Shown here in pieces: positions 37,726 to 51,092 of a stretch of DNA of 64,000 nt; position 1 is the first letter of the stretch; the number at the start of each line of letters is the position of its first letter. The notes beneath the pieces are model-generated. The model ran no database searches. It had not been told where the DNA came from and saw only the letters and a list, made by a program, of their open reading frames with translations. The DNA is from Bettongia penicillata ogilbyi. Lineage: Eukaryota; Chordata; Mammalia; Diprotodontia; Potoroidae. Both the position numbers and the translations under genes were made by a program. The stretch covers positions 1,302,001-1,366,000 of the forward strand of contig JAJHZJ010000694.1 of NCBI GenBank assembly GCA_023548195.1, given 5' to 3'.

Positions 37726-38134
37726 AGTCTAAAAGAAACTCAAAGAAGTCTTGGACTGGCAGAAAATATAACCAAGAGAGTATTCCATGTAGGTGAAATA
37801 TAAATTAATATAAAGAAGCAAGAACGAGCATGGCTTATATAATGCACATGGCATATACAACAGAACAGTAACTTCAGTAGAAGATTCATGTTTTCTCATT
37901 CTCCCCTGAAAAACAGAGAAAAGCAGATAAGCACTCCAATCCAAGGAGAAAGTTCTCAAACAAAGTCTAAGGAGATAGCACCAGGCCTGTGGAAGGTCTA
38001 GGTAAAAAAATGCAGAACACATATGGAAAGTTAAGCCATTTTCAATGGTCAAAAATCAGGAACTTAGAAGCTCTGAGTCTTATGGGCACACATTTACATT
38101 TTATTACTTTCCTCTCTTAACTGTTGTTTGGAAT

Positions 38135-38290
38135 GAATCCTTTTTATTGGGGGGAGTGGGGAAGAAGCAATCAAGACTAAGTGATCTGCCCAGGGTCACA
38201 GAGTTATGAAGTGTATGAAGCTAGATCTGAACTCAGGTCCTCCTGACTCCAGGGTCAGTGCTCTATCCACTACACCACTCAGCTGTCCCA
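38135..38290 (-). repeat. Marsupial SINE (reverse orientation)
   Basis: 'aagtgatctgcccagggtcacagagtta...tctgaactcaggtcctcctgactccagggtcagtgctctatccactacaccactcagctg' is the reverse complement of a SINE1-like head and core. Confidence 0.85.
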
Positions 38291-38299
38291 AATGAATCT

Positions 38300-39275
38300 T
38301 AACAAAAGCTAATATTCCAATACACGTTAATCTTTTTCAGTACAAGTAAGAAGTGCCGTGCAATAGAAACTTACAAACTTTAATTACTCCCTACAACACT
38401 GGAATCACTGGTGTCCCAAAGCACACACCTAAGATTTAATAGTAAGTACCAATAGTATTTTCTACACTTAAAGAAAGAAGCTCTGACCATTGTCCATAAG
38501 ATTCATAATGACTAAACAGATTCCAAAGAAGGTTCACAATTATCCATCTGAGCTTGAAGCTCTTGGTAAATTGAGATTCTTGTTTTACATGAGTACTTTA
38601 AACACCAAATCTGGCTTTAACTATGACTAATGCAAAACAAAACAATCCCTAAGATCAAAGAAATTGAAACTGTTTTGCAAATCCTAAAAGTAATACTTCT
38701 TTGTATAATTCCATATCACATAATTATTTTAGTAAATCCTAGTGAAAACTAGAAAACTTAATAAATTAGAAATATGAAACTAAGTCCTAGTGCCTAGCTA
38801 TACAACCTGTGCTTAATGTTTCAGTTCCCTCATCTGATAAATGACACTATCAATTCCTCCTCACAGATTTTTCTTTATTTGCATCTATAACTTTCCTATC
38901 TGTATTAACAGTTCCAATAAATATGTGTTATAACCATATTTTAACATATAGCTCCCTATGTGCTCTTTAGAACACCTGGGAACACAGGAAACATACTTTG
39001 CTTGTATAGAGAGCATGTTTTCTTTTAACGTTATTTCTTTTTGCTTCTCTTCTTCTAGACTGCCTTTCACTTGCATACGTTTGCATTCCCAATCCATTGT
39101 TCTTTCATTTGCTTCTTTGTTGAGATTAGCCACTGCAAATTCAACTTTCTTCCCTGGTCAATTATTTGTATTCTGCCAATAATCCAACTGCACAGGCTGT
39201 AAATTCTGCCTTCAATCTTCATTTCTCTTTTAATTACTCAGGAACGTGTCATGGTTCCGTGGTCTACTAAATATG
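38300..39275. other. SEPSECS intron, unassigned
   Basis: No gene was seen. A small MIR-like remnant is possible at 38800-38860. Confidence 0.45.
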
Positions 39276-39279
39276 TAGG

Positions 39280-39835
39280 GTTAAAGGGCAGAGCTCCTAT
39301 TTGCACAAGGGTATTTATCACAGCTCTTTTTGTGGTGGCGAAGAACTGGAAACTGAGGGGAAGCCCATGAACCGGGGAATGGCTCAACAAGCTGTGGTAT
39401 AAGATTGTAATGGAATACTATTGTGTTATAAGAAACGAGGAGCAAGATGATTTCAGAAAAACCTGAAAAGACTTAGATGAAGTGATTCGGAGTGAAATAA
39501 GCAAAGCCAGAAGAACATCATACAAATGAACAGCAATACAGTATGATAAAGAGCTGCAAACGACCCAAGACAACAATCTCAGAACTCACGATGAAAAATG
39601 CTATCCACCTCCAGGGAAAGAACTGGTGCAGTCTAAAGAAGGACAGAATGTACTATTTTTCACTTTCTCTCTCTCTCTCTGGTTCAACTTTTCTTCCAAA
39701 AAATGACTAATATGGAAGTATGTTTTACATGACTCCGCATGTATAACCTATATTAGATTGCTTACGGTCTCAAGGAGGGGAAAAGGGGCAGAGGGAGAGA
39801 ATTTGGAACTAAAAAAGTTAAAAATTTGTTAGATG
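39280..39835 (+). mobile_element. L1 3' end, 5'-truncated
   Basis: It begins inside the ORF2 C-terminus ('gtatttatcacagctctttttgtggtggcgaagaactggaaactgag') and runs through the 3' UTR blocks ('caaagccagaagaacatcatac', 'ctatccacctccagggaaagaactggtg', 'ctcaaggaggggaaaaggggcagagg') to about 39835. Confidence 0.85.
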
Positions 39836-39989
39836 CTGAATCACTTTCCCTTGTTTTACAGTATTTATTCATAAATACTGAACTCATTTATTAGATCTAG
39901 AAGCCATATTTTCTTCAGCTATCACGTCTGTCTTATTGGTTTATCTACCTATACTCACGGTCTTTTGAGTTTTTTTCTTCATGAGATTT

Positions 39990-41100
39990 TTGTATTTTTA
40001 GTCTTTTTCCCCTTATTTTCCCCTATTGCTCACTTTCTAAATTCCTTCCCCTTCTGATGATGGTTTCCCTGGGAGCTAGATCTCCAAGTGTCTCAGCCTC
40101 CTACTCTGGGCAATTCCTGTTTTACCAGCCTAGATCTCTGCTCTAAATGGTTTTGGGGGGAACAAAATGAGCCCTGGCTGAATGCTGGGCTCTTTCTCTT
40201 AGGCTTAGTGGAGTGCTACACAGCTCCACACACAGAATGTCCTGCTCTGTTCCCTCTAGTCCTCAGTTCTCTGTAGTAAAGAGCACTGCCATCTTGCTAC
40301 TATCAGCCCGGGCAAATTTCTGCGGCTTAAATTTTTGGAATTTGAATCTCTGTGGCACTGGGCAGAGGCCGGGAGTAGAGTACAGAGAGGAGGTACATTA
40401 CAAGCCTAGACACATGTTCTGCCCCATTCCCTGTGTTCCTCTGCTCTCACAGAGCTGGGTTGCAGCATATGATTACTATCATGCTACTGGCTATCATGAT
40501 CACAGTACATTTTTGAGAATTTGGAGCTGGACTCTCTAGGCACTGGAAATGAAGGGAAGACAGGATATGAGGTTGCCTTCTGTCATAAGTCCATGGGCTC
40601 GGTTGGTTAGTGCAGCCTTGCTACTGAGAGAATGGTGGGCAGCAGAAGAAGGGCTGTTGAGGGCTCACAAGTTAGGTGTTGGTGTTCATGGAGTTTTTGC
40701 CTTCTTTGGGTTCTCAGTGATCTAGACCAGAGGTTTCAAATATGTACCCCCAACCCACAGCACACCTGAGTGCAGCTAAAATCAGATTAAAATGAAATTG
40801 AGAAATATTTAACAAAATAAATAAAAATACAATAAAAGAGAGATATCATTACATTTTAAAACAAAGTCAATATGTAGCCTAATGATATACTTAGGTACAG
40901 TCTATTTAAATTTGATACGACTGTCCTAGACCACAGAGAGAGTTGAAATTGCTTTACGTCTGACTTATTTCTGTTTTGGAGAGGTCTGGAAAGTTTGTGA
41001 GGATCAGAAAAAATGTCCAGTCCTCCATCTTGTTGGTCATATTGACTTGAAGGTCCAAATATAGGGAATAAAAGCTCAAAAAGCTTGTTTTGGAGCTCAA
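39990..41100 (-). mobile_element. Possible antisense L1 5' region with nested hAT
   Basis: The + strand has 'ctttttccccttattttccc...gagctagatctccaagtg...gccatcttgctac', wording like the complement of an L1 5' UTR/ORF1 start. An hAT element (40728-40930) seems nested in it. It is weakly supported. Confidence 0.35.
40728..40930. mobile_element. hAT (Charlie-like) fragment
   Basis: 'accagaggtttcaaatatgtaccc...gagtgcagctaaaatcagattaaaatgaaattgagaaatatttaacaaaataaataaaaatac' matches the layout of 30893-31115. It ends near 'tttgatacgactgtcctaga'. Confidence 0.55.
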
Positions 41101-42158
41101 AAGCCTAACAACCAAGTGGAATTGAAAACAGAGTACTACAGCCTATAGTGTAACTCTTTAAATCTTTAACATCCTTTGTAAATCACTATTTTGATTACCC
41201 CACAACCCAAATTGACCAGAGACAAATCCCACCAGTAAGTAGCACAATGAAGAGAAAAAGTAACAGACTCATAGGATATGGTAAAAAGAGCTAAGAACAA
41301 AAGTGTTAAGGTCAGAGTTACATTTTCACAATTTCAGGCTATTAAATGTTTCTTAAGATGTCCTAAAAGAAAAACTGAGACTATATTATAAGCAGGAATG
41401 CTAAGAAGTAATGTACCAGTAAGCAAAACTATGTGTCACCACTCCCATTCCTTCATCAGAAAGATAAATATATAACAACGAAAAGCAGACTGAGGTCAAT
41501 ATATTTTAGTTGGGAAAAGTATTGGCAGATGGTCTAAGGTCTAGAAATAGTTGCCGTTAGGTACCTGAACCTCAGTTCACAACGTGAGGTCATGAGACTA
41601 TCAGTAAGAAAGAGTATGCTGGAAAAATGAAGGAGCTTAAAGGTAACACACAGTTAAAGAACAGAGGAACTGTGGAGATCATTTATCTCAACCCTTTCAT
41701 TTAACAGATGTGGAAACACAGAGAGTTCAAGCATTCTACAAGGTCATTACAGTTAGTATATGGCAAAGCTACAAGTTGAGTCAGACATCTAATTTTCCAA
41801 GTTAAATGCTTATTTTCTCTAAGGTAAAATATGAATACACCCCATGTTGCACTGAGATGGGAGTAAGAAATAGGAGCACTGGATATTTCTCCCCATTCTA
41901 AATACGTAAAGGAAGACTTCAGCTCTGGGTGTTCCTCTTAAAGAATAAAATTTATGCATCTATGTGTTTTCAGTTCCTCTTTTCTCTATGATCTTACTTT
42001 GGCCTCCACACTCTCTAATTCCACATTTTTCAGAACTGGCATTTCTGGTATTCTAAGTTTTTGTGATTAATATGTCAACAGAAGTAGTATATGCACTCCA
42101 AAAGTACCTTGTTTTTAAAACGTAATAAACTTTATTACACTTGAAAACTTAATTTTTA

Positions 42159-43525
<1,367 letters not shown>

Positions 43526-43529
43526 ATCT

Positions 43530-44592
43530 TGAAGTAGATGTCCTGGAGCCATCTCAAACTCAGTATGTTCAAAAGGGAACTTATTACTTTTCTCCTAAAG
43601 TCTAAACTGGGGTAGGGAACCTGCGGCCTTGAGGCTACATGTGGTCTTCTAGGTCCCTCTAGGGTGCAGTCTTTTGACTGAGTCCAAGTTTTACAGAATA
43701 AATCCTTTTATAAAGGGCATCTGTCCTGTGAAGTTTGGTCTAAACCCTACCCCTAACCTCAACTTTCATTACTCCTATAGAAGGCAACACCATCCTTTTA
43801 GTCCCCTTAGGTTCACAACCTAGAAGTCATCCTGGATTCCTCACTACCTCTTACCTTCCCATATCCAAACTGTTAGCAAGTTTCCACGTCTGGAACCTCT
43901 CTCAAATACACCCCCTTGTCTCCTCTGATGCTACTACCACTCAAATGCAGGACCTGATCACTGTACACAAGGACTATCACAGAAGTCTGCTATAGTGAGT
44001 CTGCCTGCCTCAAATCTTTCCTCACCCCAAACTATTCTCCATTCAGCCACTAATCACTCTCAATCACTCCGAATCATACCCAATCCCTCTCCGAGTCAAT
44101 AAACTCCAGTGCCTTCCTACTGCCTTGAGGACCAAACAAAATGCTGTTTGGCGTTCAAAGCCCTCCCTACATAACCTAGCCTCCTCTTACCTTTCAGTCT
44201 TCTTCACCTTCTTCTATGAGACATATTCTTTGATCCTTGCTATTCCACAAACAAGACACTCTATCTCTCAGTTCTGGGGATTTCCTCTGGTTGTCGCCTA
44301 TGGTGAGGAATGCTCTACCTTCTCTGCTCTCAATACTGACCTGCCAGACTTTCTTTAAATCTCAACTAAAATCTCCTACAAGAAGTCTTTCCTATCTATC
44401 CCTTCTTCATTCAAGTGCCTTCCTTCTATTAATTATTTCTATTTATCCGGTATGTAATTTGCTTTGAATATATTCGTTTACATAACGTCTCCTCCATTAG
44501 ATTGTAAGCTCTTGCCTTTTTCTGTACCCTCAGTGCTTAGCACAGTGCTGTCACATAGTAGGAACTTAATAAATGTTTCTTGATTGACTGAA
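43530..44592 (+). mobile_element. L2 3' region with nested hAT arm
   Basis: The sense-order L2 blocks are 'gagccatctcaaactcagtatgttcaaaagggaac', 'aggttcacaacctagaagtcatcctggattcc', 'ttccttctactgccttgaggaccaaacaaaatg'-like text, and the 3' end 'cagtgcttagcacagtgctgtcacatagtaggaacttaataaatg'. It is interrupted at 43608-43735 by part of an hAT element. It is non-coding now. Confidence 0.85.
43608..43735. mobile_element. hAT palindromic element, partial
   Basis: 'ggggtagggaacctgcggccttgaggctacatgtgg...ttttgactgagtccaagttttacagaataaatccttttata' is the left arm and centre of the family also seen at 48615 and 63520. The right arm is truncated. Confidence 0.7.
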
Positions 44593-44772
44593 GTTTAAAA
44601 TAACCTTCTTACATGGGCAACAAAATTTTCAGCCACAGCAACTTTCCAAGCCTATCTCCACATTACAATAGTGCTGAATTTGCATTGGTGAAAAAGACTA
44701 TTCATACCAACAAATTCTGGCCACTTAAAATAGCGAAGTAATATTAAAGAGAATTATAAAATTAGTTTATCT

Positions 44773-45761
44773 CCCCAACTGATAAATGGTCAAAGGATAT
44801 GAACAGGCAGTTTTCAGAAGAAGAAATTAAAGATATCTATAGTTATATGAAAAAATGCTCTAAATCACTTTGATTAGAGACGAAAATCAAGACAACTCTG
44901 AGGGACTACATCACACCTATCAGATTGGCAAACATGACAGAACAGGAAGATGATAAATGTTGGAGAGGATGTGGGAGAGCTGGAACGCTAATTTATTGTT
45001 GGTGGAGCTGTGAGCTGATCCAACCATTCTGGAGAGTGATTTGGAACTATGCCCAAAGGGCTACAAAAATGTGCATATCCTTTGATCTAGCAATATCCCT
45101 TCTAGGACTGTATCCCCAAGAGATCAAAAAAATGGGAAAAGGTCCCACATGTACAAAAATATTTATAGCAGCTCTCCTTGTGGTGGCCAAAAACTGGAAA
45201 TCAAGGGATGCCCATCAACTTTCGGAATGGCTGAACAAGTTGTGGCATATGAATGTAGTGGAATACTATTGTGCTATAAGAAATGATGAACAGGAAGACT
45301 TCAGAGAGTCTGGAAAGACTGAGCGAAAGGAGCAGAACCAGGAGAACTTTGTGTACAGCAACGACCAGAATGTGCGAGAGTTTTTTCTGGTAGTCCTGGA
45401 ACTTCATAGCAATGCAAGGACTTAAAAAAAAATTCTCAGTGGTCTTCTAAGGCAAAATGTCTTCCACATCCAGAGAAAGAACTACGGAATTCAATCGTAG
45501 AATGTAGCAGATCATTTTTTTTGTATTATGTTTTGGTTTGTTACATGATTTCTCTCATTCATTTTAATTCTTCTACACAGCATGACTATAGTGAAAATGT
45601 ATTTAGTAGGAAAGTATGTGTAGAGCCTACATAAAACCGTATGCCATCTCGGGCAGGGAAGGGGGAGGGAGCGGAGAGGGAGGAAAAAATAATAATCTAA
45701 GTTATATGGTAGTGACTGTAGAACACTGAAAATAAATAAAATTAATTTTAAGAAATAAAAA
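44773..45761 (+). mobile_element. 5'-truncated L1 with 15-bp target-site duplication
   Basis: ORF2 C-terminus (open frame 44925-45425, 166 codons) plus 3' UTR and A-rich tail. It is flanked by aaaattagtttatct at 44758-44772 and 45762-45776. The zinc-knuckle-like segment reads CWRGCGRAGTLIYCWW, where other copies have histidine before the last cysteine (LIHC), so a likely metal ligand is lost. It is relatively young, with few indels. Confidence 0.92.
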
Positions 45762-45779
45762 AAAATTAGTTTATCTGTG

Positions 45780-46390
45780 GAAGACCTATTTATTGTTAGT
45801 CTAGTCCCTTAGCATTCAATCTCGGGAATAAAGGATAAGAAAAAAGTATGTGAAAGACAAAGAAAACAAGATAATATATTAGGGGATAAAAGAATATTTT
45901 CAATGTTAATGAGAGATTTCATCCTATATTCTCAATTTAAAGCTTGTGTTTCCTATAGTTAGGACCAACAGTCATGTCCCACTTCTGATTTCCCTTCCAA
46001 ATTTCCACCCAACACACACATCCACTCAAGTATGAGGATGGAAGAAAACCTATTAAGAATAACAACCATAAGAATTATACCCATTATGCTTCAATATTTC
46101 ATGCCAAAAAATTACAGATCCTTGGTTTCTTCTATCAGTAAAGAACAGCATTCTTTTTTATGGCTTGGTAGAAGGGTTTCAAGAGCGGTTGCAACTGAAA
46201 ATCCTATCACCCTGTATCAGTTTCTCATACAAAGTCCACAGTCCCTTGCCACAATCACATTCAAGATCTCTTCAAGCTCCGCAGGACCTGCCAGAGCTTA
46301 CATATTATTGGTACACTCTTTAAAAAACCCAGAGGAATCTCCCTCCCAAGCCGAATTTCTATAAGGACTCTATAACAACAACAAATAAGT
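45780..46390. other. SEPSECS intron, unassigned, with open frame 46032-46364
   Basis: A 110-codon + strand frame exists, but it has no recognisable family, splice context or conservation signal I can see. I treat it as chance or old repeat debris. Confidence 0.4.
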
Positions 46391-46394
46391 AACA

Positions 46395-46630
46395 CTGACA
46401 TAGAGCTTACTATGTGCAGGCACTGTGCTGAGCGCTCTACAATTATTATCTCATTTGATTCTCATGGACATTCCTAGGAGTTAGGGGCTATTAGGTTATT
46501 TTACAGATGAAGAAACTGAGGCAGAGTTTAAGTAACTTGCCCAGTGTCATTCGTCTAGTGAGTCTCTGAGATCAAAGTTAAACTGACTCTTCTTGATCCC
46601 AGGGGCTCAGGGCTCTCACCCACCCAACGT
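46395..46630 (-). repeat. MIR copy (reverse)
   Basis: 'agcttactatgtgcaggcactgtgctgagcgctctacaattattatctcatttgattctca...acagatgaagaaactgaggcagag...taacttgcccagtgtcat' is the reverse complement of a MIR element, nearly full length. Confidence 0.85.
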
Positions 46631-46789
46631 CTGCATGTCACTTTCAACAATGCATGGGAGATAAGGGCAGAGGAAATGTACATAATGAGAACAGGGGACT
46701 GCAGTTAAGAACAATTTGCAAGTGGTAAACTGTGAAATCCTGTCATTAAGGATTACTACAAACAGGAAATGAGGAAGGCCAGTTACATA

Positions 46790-47180
46790 CTGAGAGGAAG
46801 GGATAACAAAGGAAGTTCCCTACCTCAGTCACATTCAGTCCCTCTCATCAGCATCCACCTCCGCAGCCCCCGTACTCCCCCAGGCAGTTGTATATTCTGC
46901 CTCCACATCTTGCAGCCATTTCTTTCTCCATACTGACAAATCCACTACCCTACCTACTTCAGGCCCTCTTCAGCTCTCAACTGGACTACTGCAGGAGCTT
47001 CCTAACTGGTTTCCCTGCCTCAACTCTTCTCCATTGTCCAATTTATCCTCCACACAGTTGCCAGAGTGAACTTCCTACAGCACAAGTTTGACCATATCAC
47101 TCTCCAACTTTGTAATAAACTCCTCTGCAGGTTCCCTATCATAAACTCTTCTCTTCTACATCTAAAGTTCATCATTATTA
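46790..47180 (+). repeat. L2-type remnant
   Basis: 'tcaactggactactgcaggagcttcctaactggtttccctgcctc' and 'ccacacagttgccagagtgaacttcctacagcacaagtttgaccatatcactc' are diagnostic L2 wording. Confidence 0.8.
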
Positions 47181-47639
47181 TTAAACTGGTGAAAAATCTG
47201 ATTACCTGTTTGTTTTTTAGCTATGTTAACAAGGTCATATAAAAATATCAAACATTTGTAAGATATTATAGAAGTTATTTATTTCTAACATAACTGAATT
47301 TTTCAAGTACTCAAGTTACAAATAAAACAAAAGATCCCTAATTTCAAATAATGATTAAACATCTAAATTGACATACATTTATATTACTGTTAAATTAATT
47401 ACTCATATCTGCACTTAGGACTTTGTAATACAGTCAATAAGCATTTCTTAAAAGATCCTCATACGCCAGGGATAGGCACAGGGATAGTGGGAATACAAAC
47501 GTAAGCAAAAATAAAGAGGTTTGCCCTTTCCTAGCTTACGGAATGGTTCTTAGTTTTATAAATATGACTCAATTCCCTACACATTTGAAAAATGAGGCAT
47601 TTATCAGAGAAGTCTGCTGTAAGTTTTTAATAACTGCTC

Positions 47640-50480
47640 CATTGTCTATGGTACCTTTCAGCAAAATGTGATTTCCATGATTATCTCTTTCAATTAGGTT
47701 TAATTTTGCTTTTGCTTTGTCTTAGACCATGATTGCCACCCCTTCCCTCTTCACTTCAGCTGAAGTGTGAGGGACTCTATTTAGGCTCTTCATTTCAACT
47801 GTCCTGTCCCAAGTGTGTTGTGTCTCTTGAACACAAGATACTGCTGGATTCCAGTTTCCAATCCACTCTGCTATCCACTTCCATTCTAAGGGAAGTCAGC
47901 TCATTCCATTCACATTTACAGTTATGACCACTCTCTGTTCATTTCCCTCCATCCTGTGTTCCTATTTATCCCTCTCTTTTTTATCTTCTCCCTCCTCAAA
48001 AGTCTGTCTGGCTTCCAACCACTGCTTACCCTGATCCATCCTCCCCTTTAACCCTCCCCCCAATATCTCTCATCTCTCCGAATTGGGTAAAACAGATTTC
48101 TATGCCCAACTGAGAGTGTATATATATTCTTCCCATTTTGAACCAATTTCAATAGGAGTGAAGTTCAAGCATTGCCTGCCACCTTACTTCCTCCTCATTC
48201 TCCCCTCCACTATAAAAACTCTTCCATGCATGCTTCCTTTATATGAGAAAATTCTCCCCGTTCCACATCTCCCTTTCTTACCCTTACATTCCTTTTCTTG
48301 GAGATTATTCCAACGTAACTGACTCACAGCTTTGCCTCTGTCTGAGTATACGCTTTATAACTATCCTAATAATGATAATATTCTTAGGAGTTACATGTAT
48401 CATCTTCCCACAAAGAAAGGTAAACAGTTTTAACTCCATTGAAGCCCGTATGATTACTCTTTCATGTTTATTTTTTTATGCTTCTCTCAAGTTTTGTAAT
48501 TGAAAGTCCATTTTCTATTCAGCCCTGGTCTTTTCATTAGGAATGTCTGGAAGACATGTATTTCACTTAATGTCAATTTTTCTCCTGAAGAACTATACTC
48601 AGCTTTATGGGATACAGGGATGGGGAACCTGCAGAACGGAGATCACATGTGGCCTTCTAGCTCCTTGAGTGCAGCCTTTTGACCGAGTCCAAGTTTTAAA
48701 GATTAAATCATTTTATTAAATAGATTTGTTCTGTGAAGTGGAGATTCAAAGGGCTGCACTTGAGGACCTAGAGGGCCCTATGTGGACTCAGGACTGCAAG
48801 TTCCCCAACCCTGGGTGATTCTTGGTTTAATCCTAGCTCCTTTGCCCTCTGGAATTGGGAATATTCCAAGTCCTCCTTTCTTTTAACATGGAAGTTGCTA
48901 AATCCTGTGCAGTCTTGACTACAACTCCACAATATTTGAGTTGTTTCATTCTGACCAAAGTATTTTGTCCTTGACCTGGGTGCTCGGGACTTTAGCTATA
49001 ATATTCTGGAAACTTTTCATTTTGCGATCTCCAGAGGTGATCAGCAAATTTTTTCAATTATTACTTTAGCCTCTAGATCTGAGATGTCAGGGTGGTTTTA
49101 CTTGATAATTTCTTGAAAGATGATGTCTAGGCTCTTTTTTTGATTATGGCTTTCAAATAGTCCAAAAATTCTTAAATGACTTCTCATGAATTTGTTTTTC
49201 AGGTCAGTTGTTTTTCCAATGAGATATTTCACATTTTCTTCTAGTTTTTCAATCTTTTTTGACTTTGATTTTCCTTGAAGTCTCATGGAGCCATTAGCTT
49301 CCACTTACTTGCCCAATTCTAATCTTTAAGGAATTATTTTCTTCAGTGAGCTTTCTGTACCTTCTTTTCCATTTGGGCAATTGCACTTTTAAAGGAGTTC
49401 AATTCATGGATTTTTGTGCCTCTTTCCCATTTGGCTTAATCTGCTTTTAAAGTTCTTTTCTTCAATGAATTGTGCTTCTTTTACCAGTCACCATTTTGTG
49501 ACTCTTTTACCAAGTTATTTTCTTCATAATTTTCTTAATAATAATTACTTTTACCAATCTATTAAGCCTCTTTTCATATTTTCTTGCATCACTCTCATTT
49601 CCTTTCCCAATTTTTCCTCTGCTACTCTTCTCCCTTTCTTTAACTCTTCCAGAAATTCTTGCTGGCCTTGGGCCCAATGAGCATTTTTCTTGAGACTTTG
49701 TTTATAGCTGTTTTTTGCATTGTTGTCATCTAAGTTTGTCTTGGTCTTCCCTGCCACCTTTGTAGCTTTTTATGGTCAAATTTCTTTTTGTTATTTGCTC
49801 ATTTTCCCAGCGTATTTCTTCACTTTGAACTTTATGTTGAAGTTGGGCTCTACTCACTTGAGGATGGGGAAGGACTATCCCAAGCTTCTGACTCTTCCAT
49901 GCTGCTATCTTCAGAACTAGTTCTGAGGGTCTACAAGTTTTTGGCACTTTCAAGATAGTGGTTTCCTGGGAGAGGTATGGTCTGTAGCTCTGGGACTGAC
50001 CCAAGAAGGGCTCTTGCTCCTTTAAGTCACAAATAATAGTGTTCCTCTTAGTCCTGGAACTGTGACCAGGTCCCTGCTCCCTTGTAACATATTACAAGCA
50101 TTCCTCTCTGTCTTGACCTGCAATCCAGTACTATTTATGAATAACAGATGTGCCAGAAAAGATGCCCTGATAATCTCTTTCTGACCAGATGTCTGACGGC
50201 TTTATCATCTCTGGAGTGAGAACTCCTGAAGCTGCTGCTGCTGTCATGACTACCTACAAAGCTCACTGCTAGTGATCCTGCCATACTCCAGGCCTGTGCC
50301 TACCAAAGTGTTAAAGATCTCTTCTGCAGACTTCCTAAGTTGTCTTAGGCTGGAAAAATGTCTCTCTCTGACATTTTGTTGTCACTCCCACACCAAAATT
50401 TTATTTGAGGAATTATTTTAAAATAGTTTAGAGGAGAATTTGGGGAGAGTTCAACTGTGTCCTGGCCTTGCTTCACTACC
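47640..50480 (-). mobile_element. Antisense L1, 5' half (5' UTR, ORF1, ORF2 start)
   Basis: Read on the minus strand: 5' UTR (50480 to ~49870), ORF1 (about 49760-48960; EENVKYLIGKTTDLKNKFMR at 49098-49304 and a coiled-coil piece at 49551-49757), the spacer (48600-47940), then the ORF2 start (complement of 'cattcacatttacagttatgac' near 47915) until it stops near 47640. An hAT element interrupts the ORF1/spacer boundary at 48615-48813. It has no intact frame. Confidence 0.8.
48615..48813. mobile_element. hAT palindromic element nested in L1
   Basis: Its ends are cagggatggggaacctgcag and, inverted, ctgcaagttccccaaccctg. The centre contains 'gaccgagtccaagttttaaagattaaatc' and its inverted partner, so almost the whole ~200 bp can fold back on itself. 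I could not see a clean 8-bp target duplication. Confidence 0.75.
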
Positions 50481-50489
50481 TTGATTCTG

Positions 50490-50660
50490 GAAGAAGCTTT
50501 CAAATATATTTTCTCATATGAGGTACACAAAGCAAGTATGATTATCTTAATTTTACAGATGAGGGAAGTGGGTCTAAGGAATAACAAGAAACAGAGTTAG
50601 TGAAGTCAGAATGAGATCCTTCTGCGAGTCTAGTCTAGTCCTTGAGTATGCCTACTGAGA
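50490..50660 (-). repeat. MIR-type fragment (reverse)
   Basis: 'ttttctcatatgaggtacacaaagcaag...aattttacagatgagggaagtgggtctaaggaata' is reverse MIR wording. Confidence 0.6.
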
Positions 50661-51092
50661 ACAAAGCACTGTAACCTACAGGCATAACTGCCATGTTCTT
50701 GAAAACAGCCAGGTCTATTACCATGAACAGGTTTTATTTACCTTTTTTACAGTAGTCCTCTAAATACTGTTTGTGTTGTAAGGAAAATTAACATGCATTC
50801 ATTATTGCTAAATTATGTGATATCTATGAATTTAAACCAAACCAGTATCTCCAAGCTACAGAGAAAGAAAAAGATCGCTAAATTTCTTTAAAATATATTA
50901 ACACAACCATTCTAAGCATTAAAATAATTTAGAAAATAAATGTTGTTTTCAATATTAGAAATATTGAAGACTAGTAAAGACAGCACAGTTGGAAATACCA
51001 TAGCTCAGCTCTCGACCACAACTACTTCAAAAGAGACTAAGAAACATAACAAAACTGAAATGTGATCAGGAAACCTGAAAAAAAAACATAGA

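Noticed and set aside
37729..38052. 107-codon minus-strand frame, same strand as SEPSECS
   Set aside because: It does not match any SEPSECS segment, lies between exons that join perfectly without it, and sits partly in an ancient repeat.
48607..48821. 8-bp target-site duplication around the hAT at 48615
   Set aside because: The flanking octamers (atgggata and ggtgattc) do not match; either they have decayed or the ends are misplaced.
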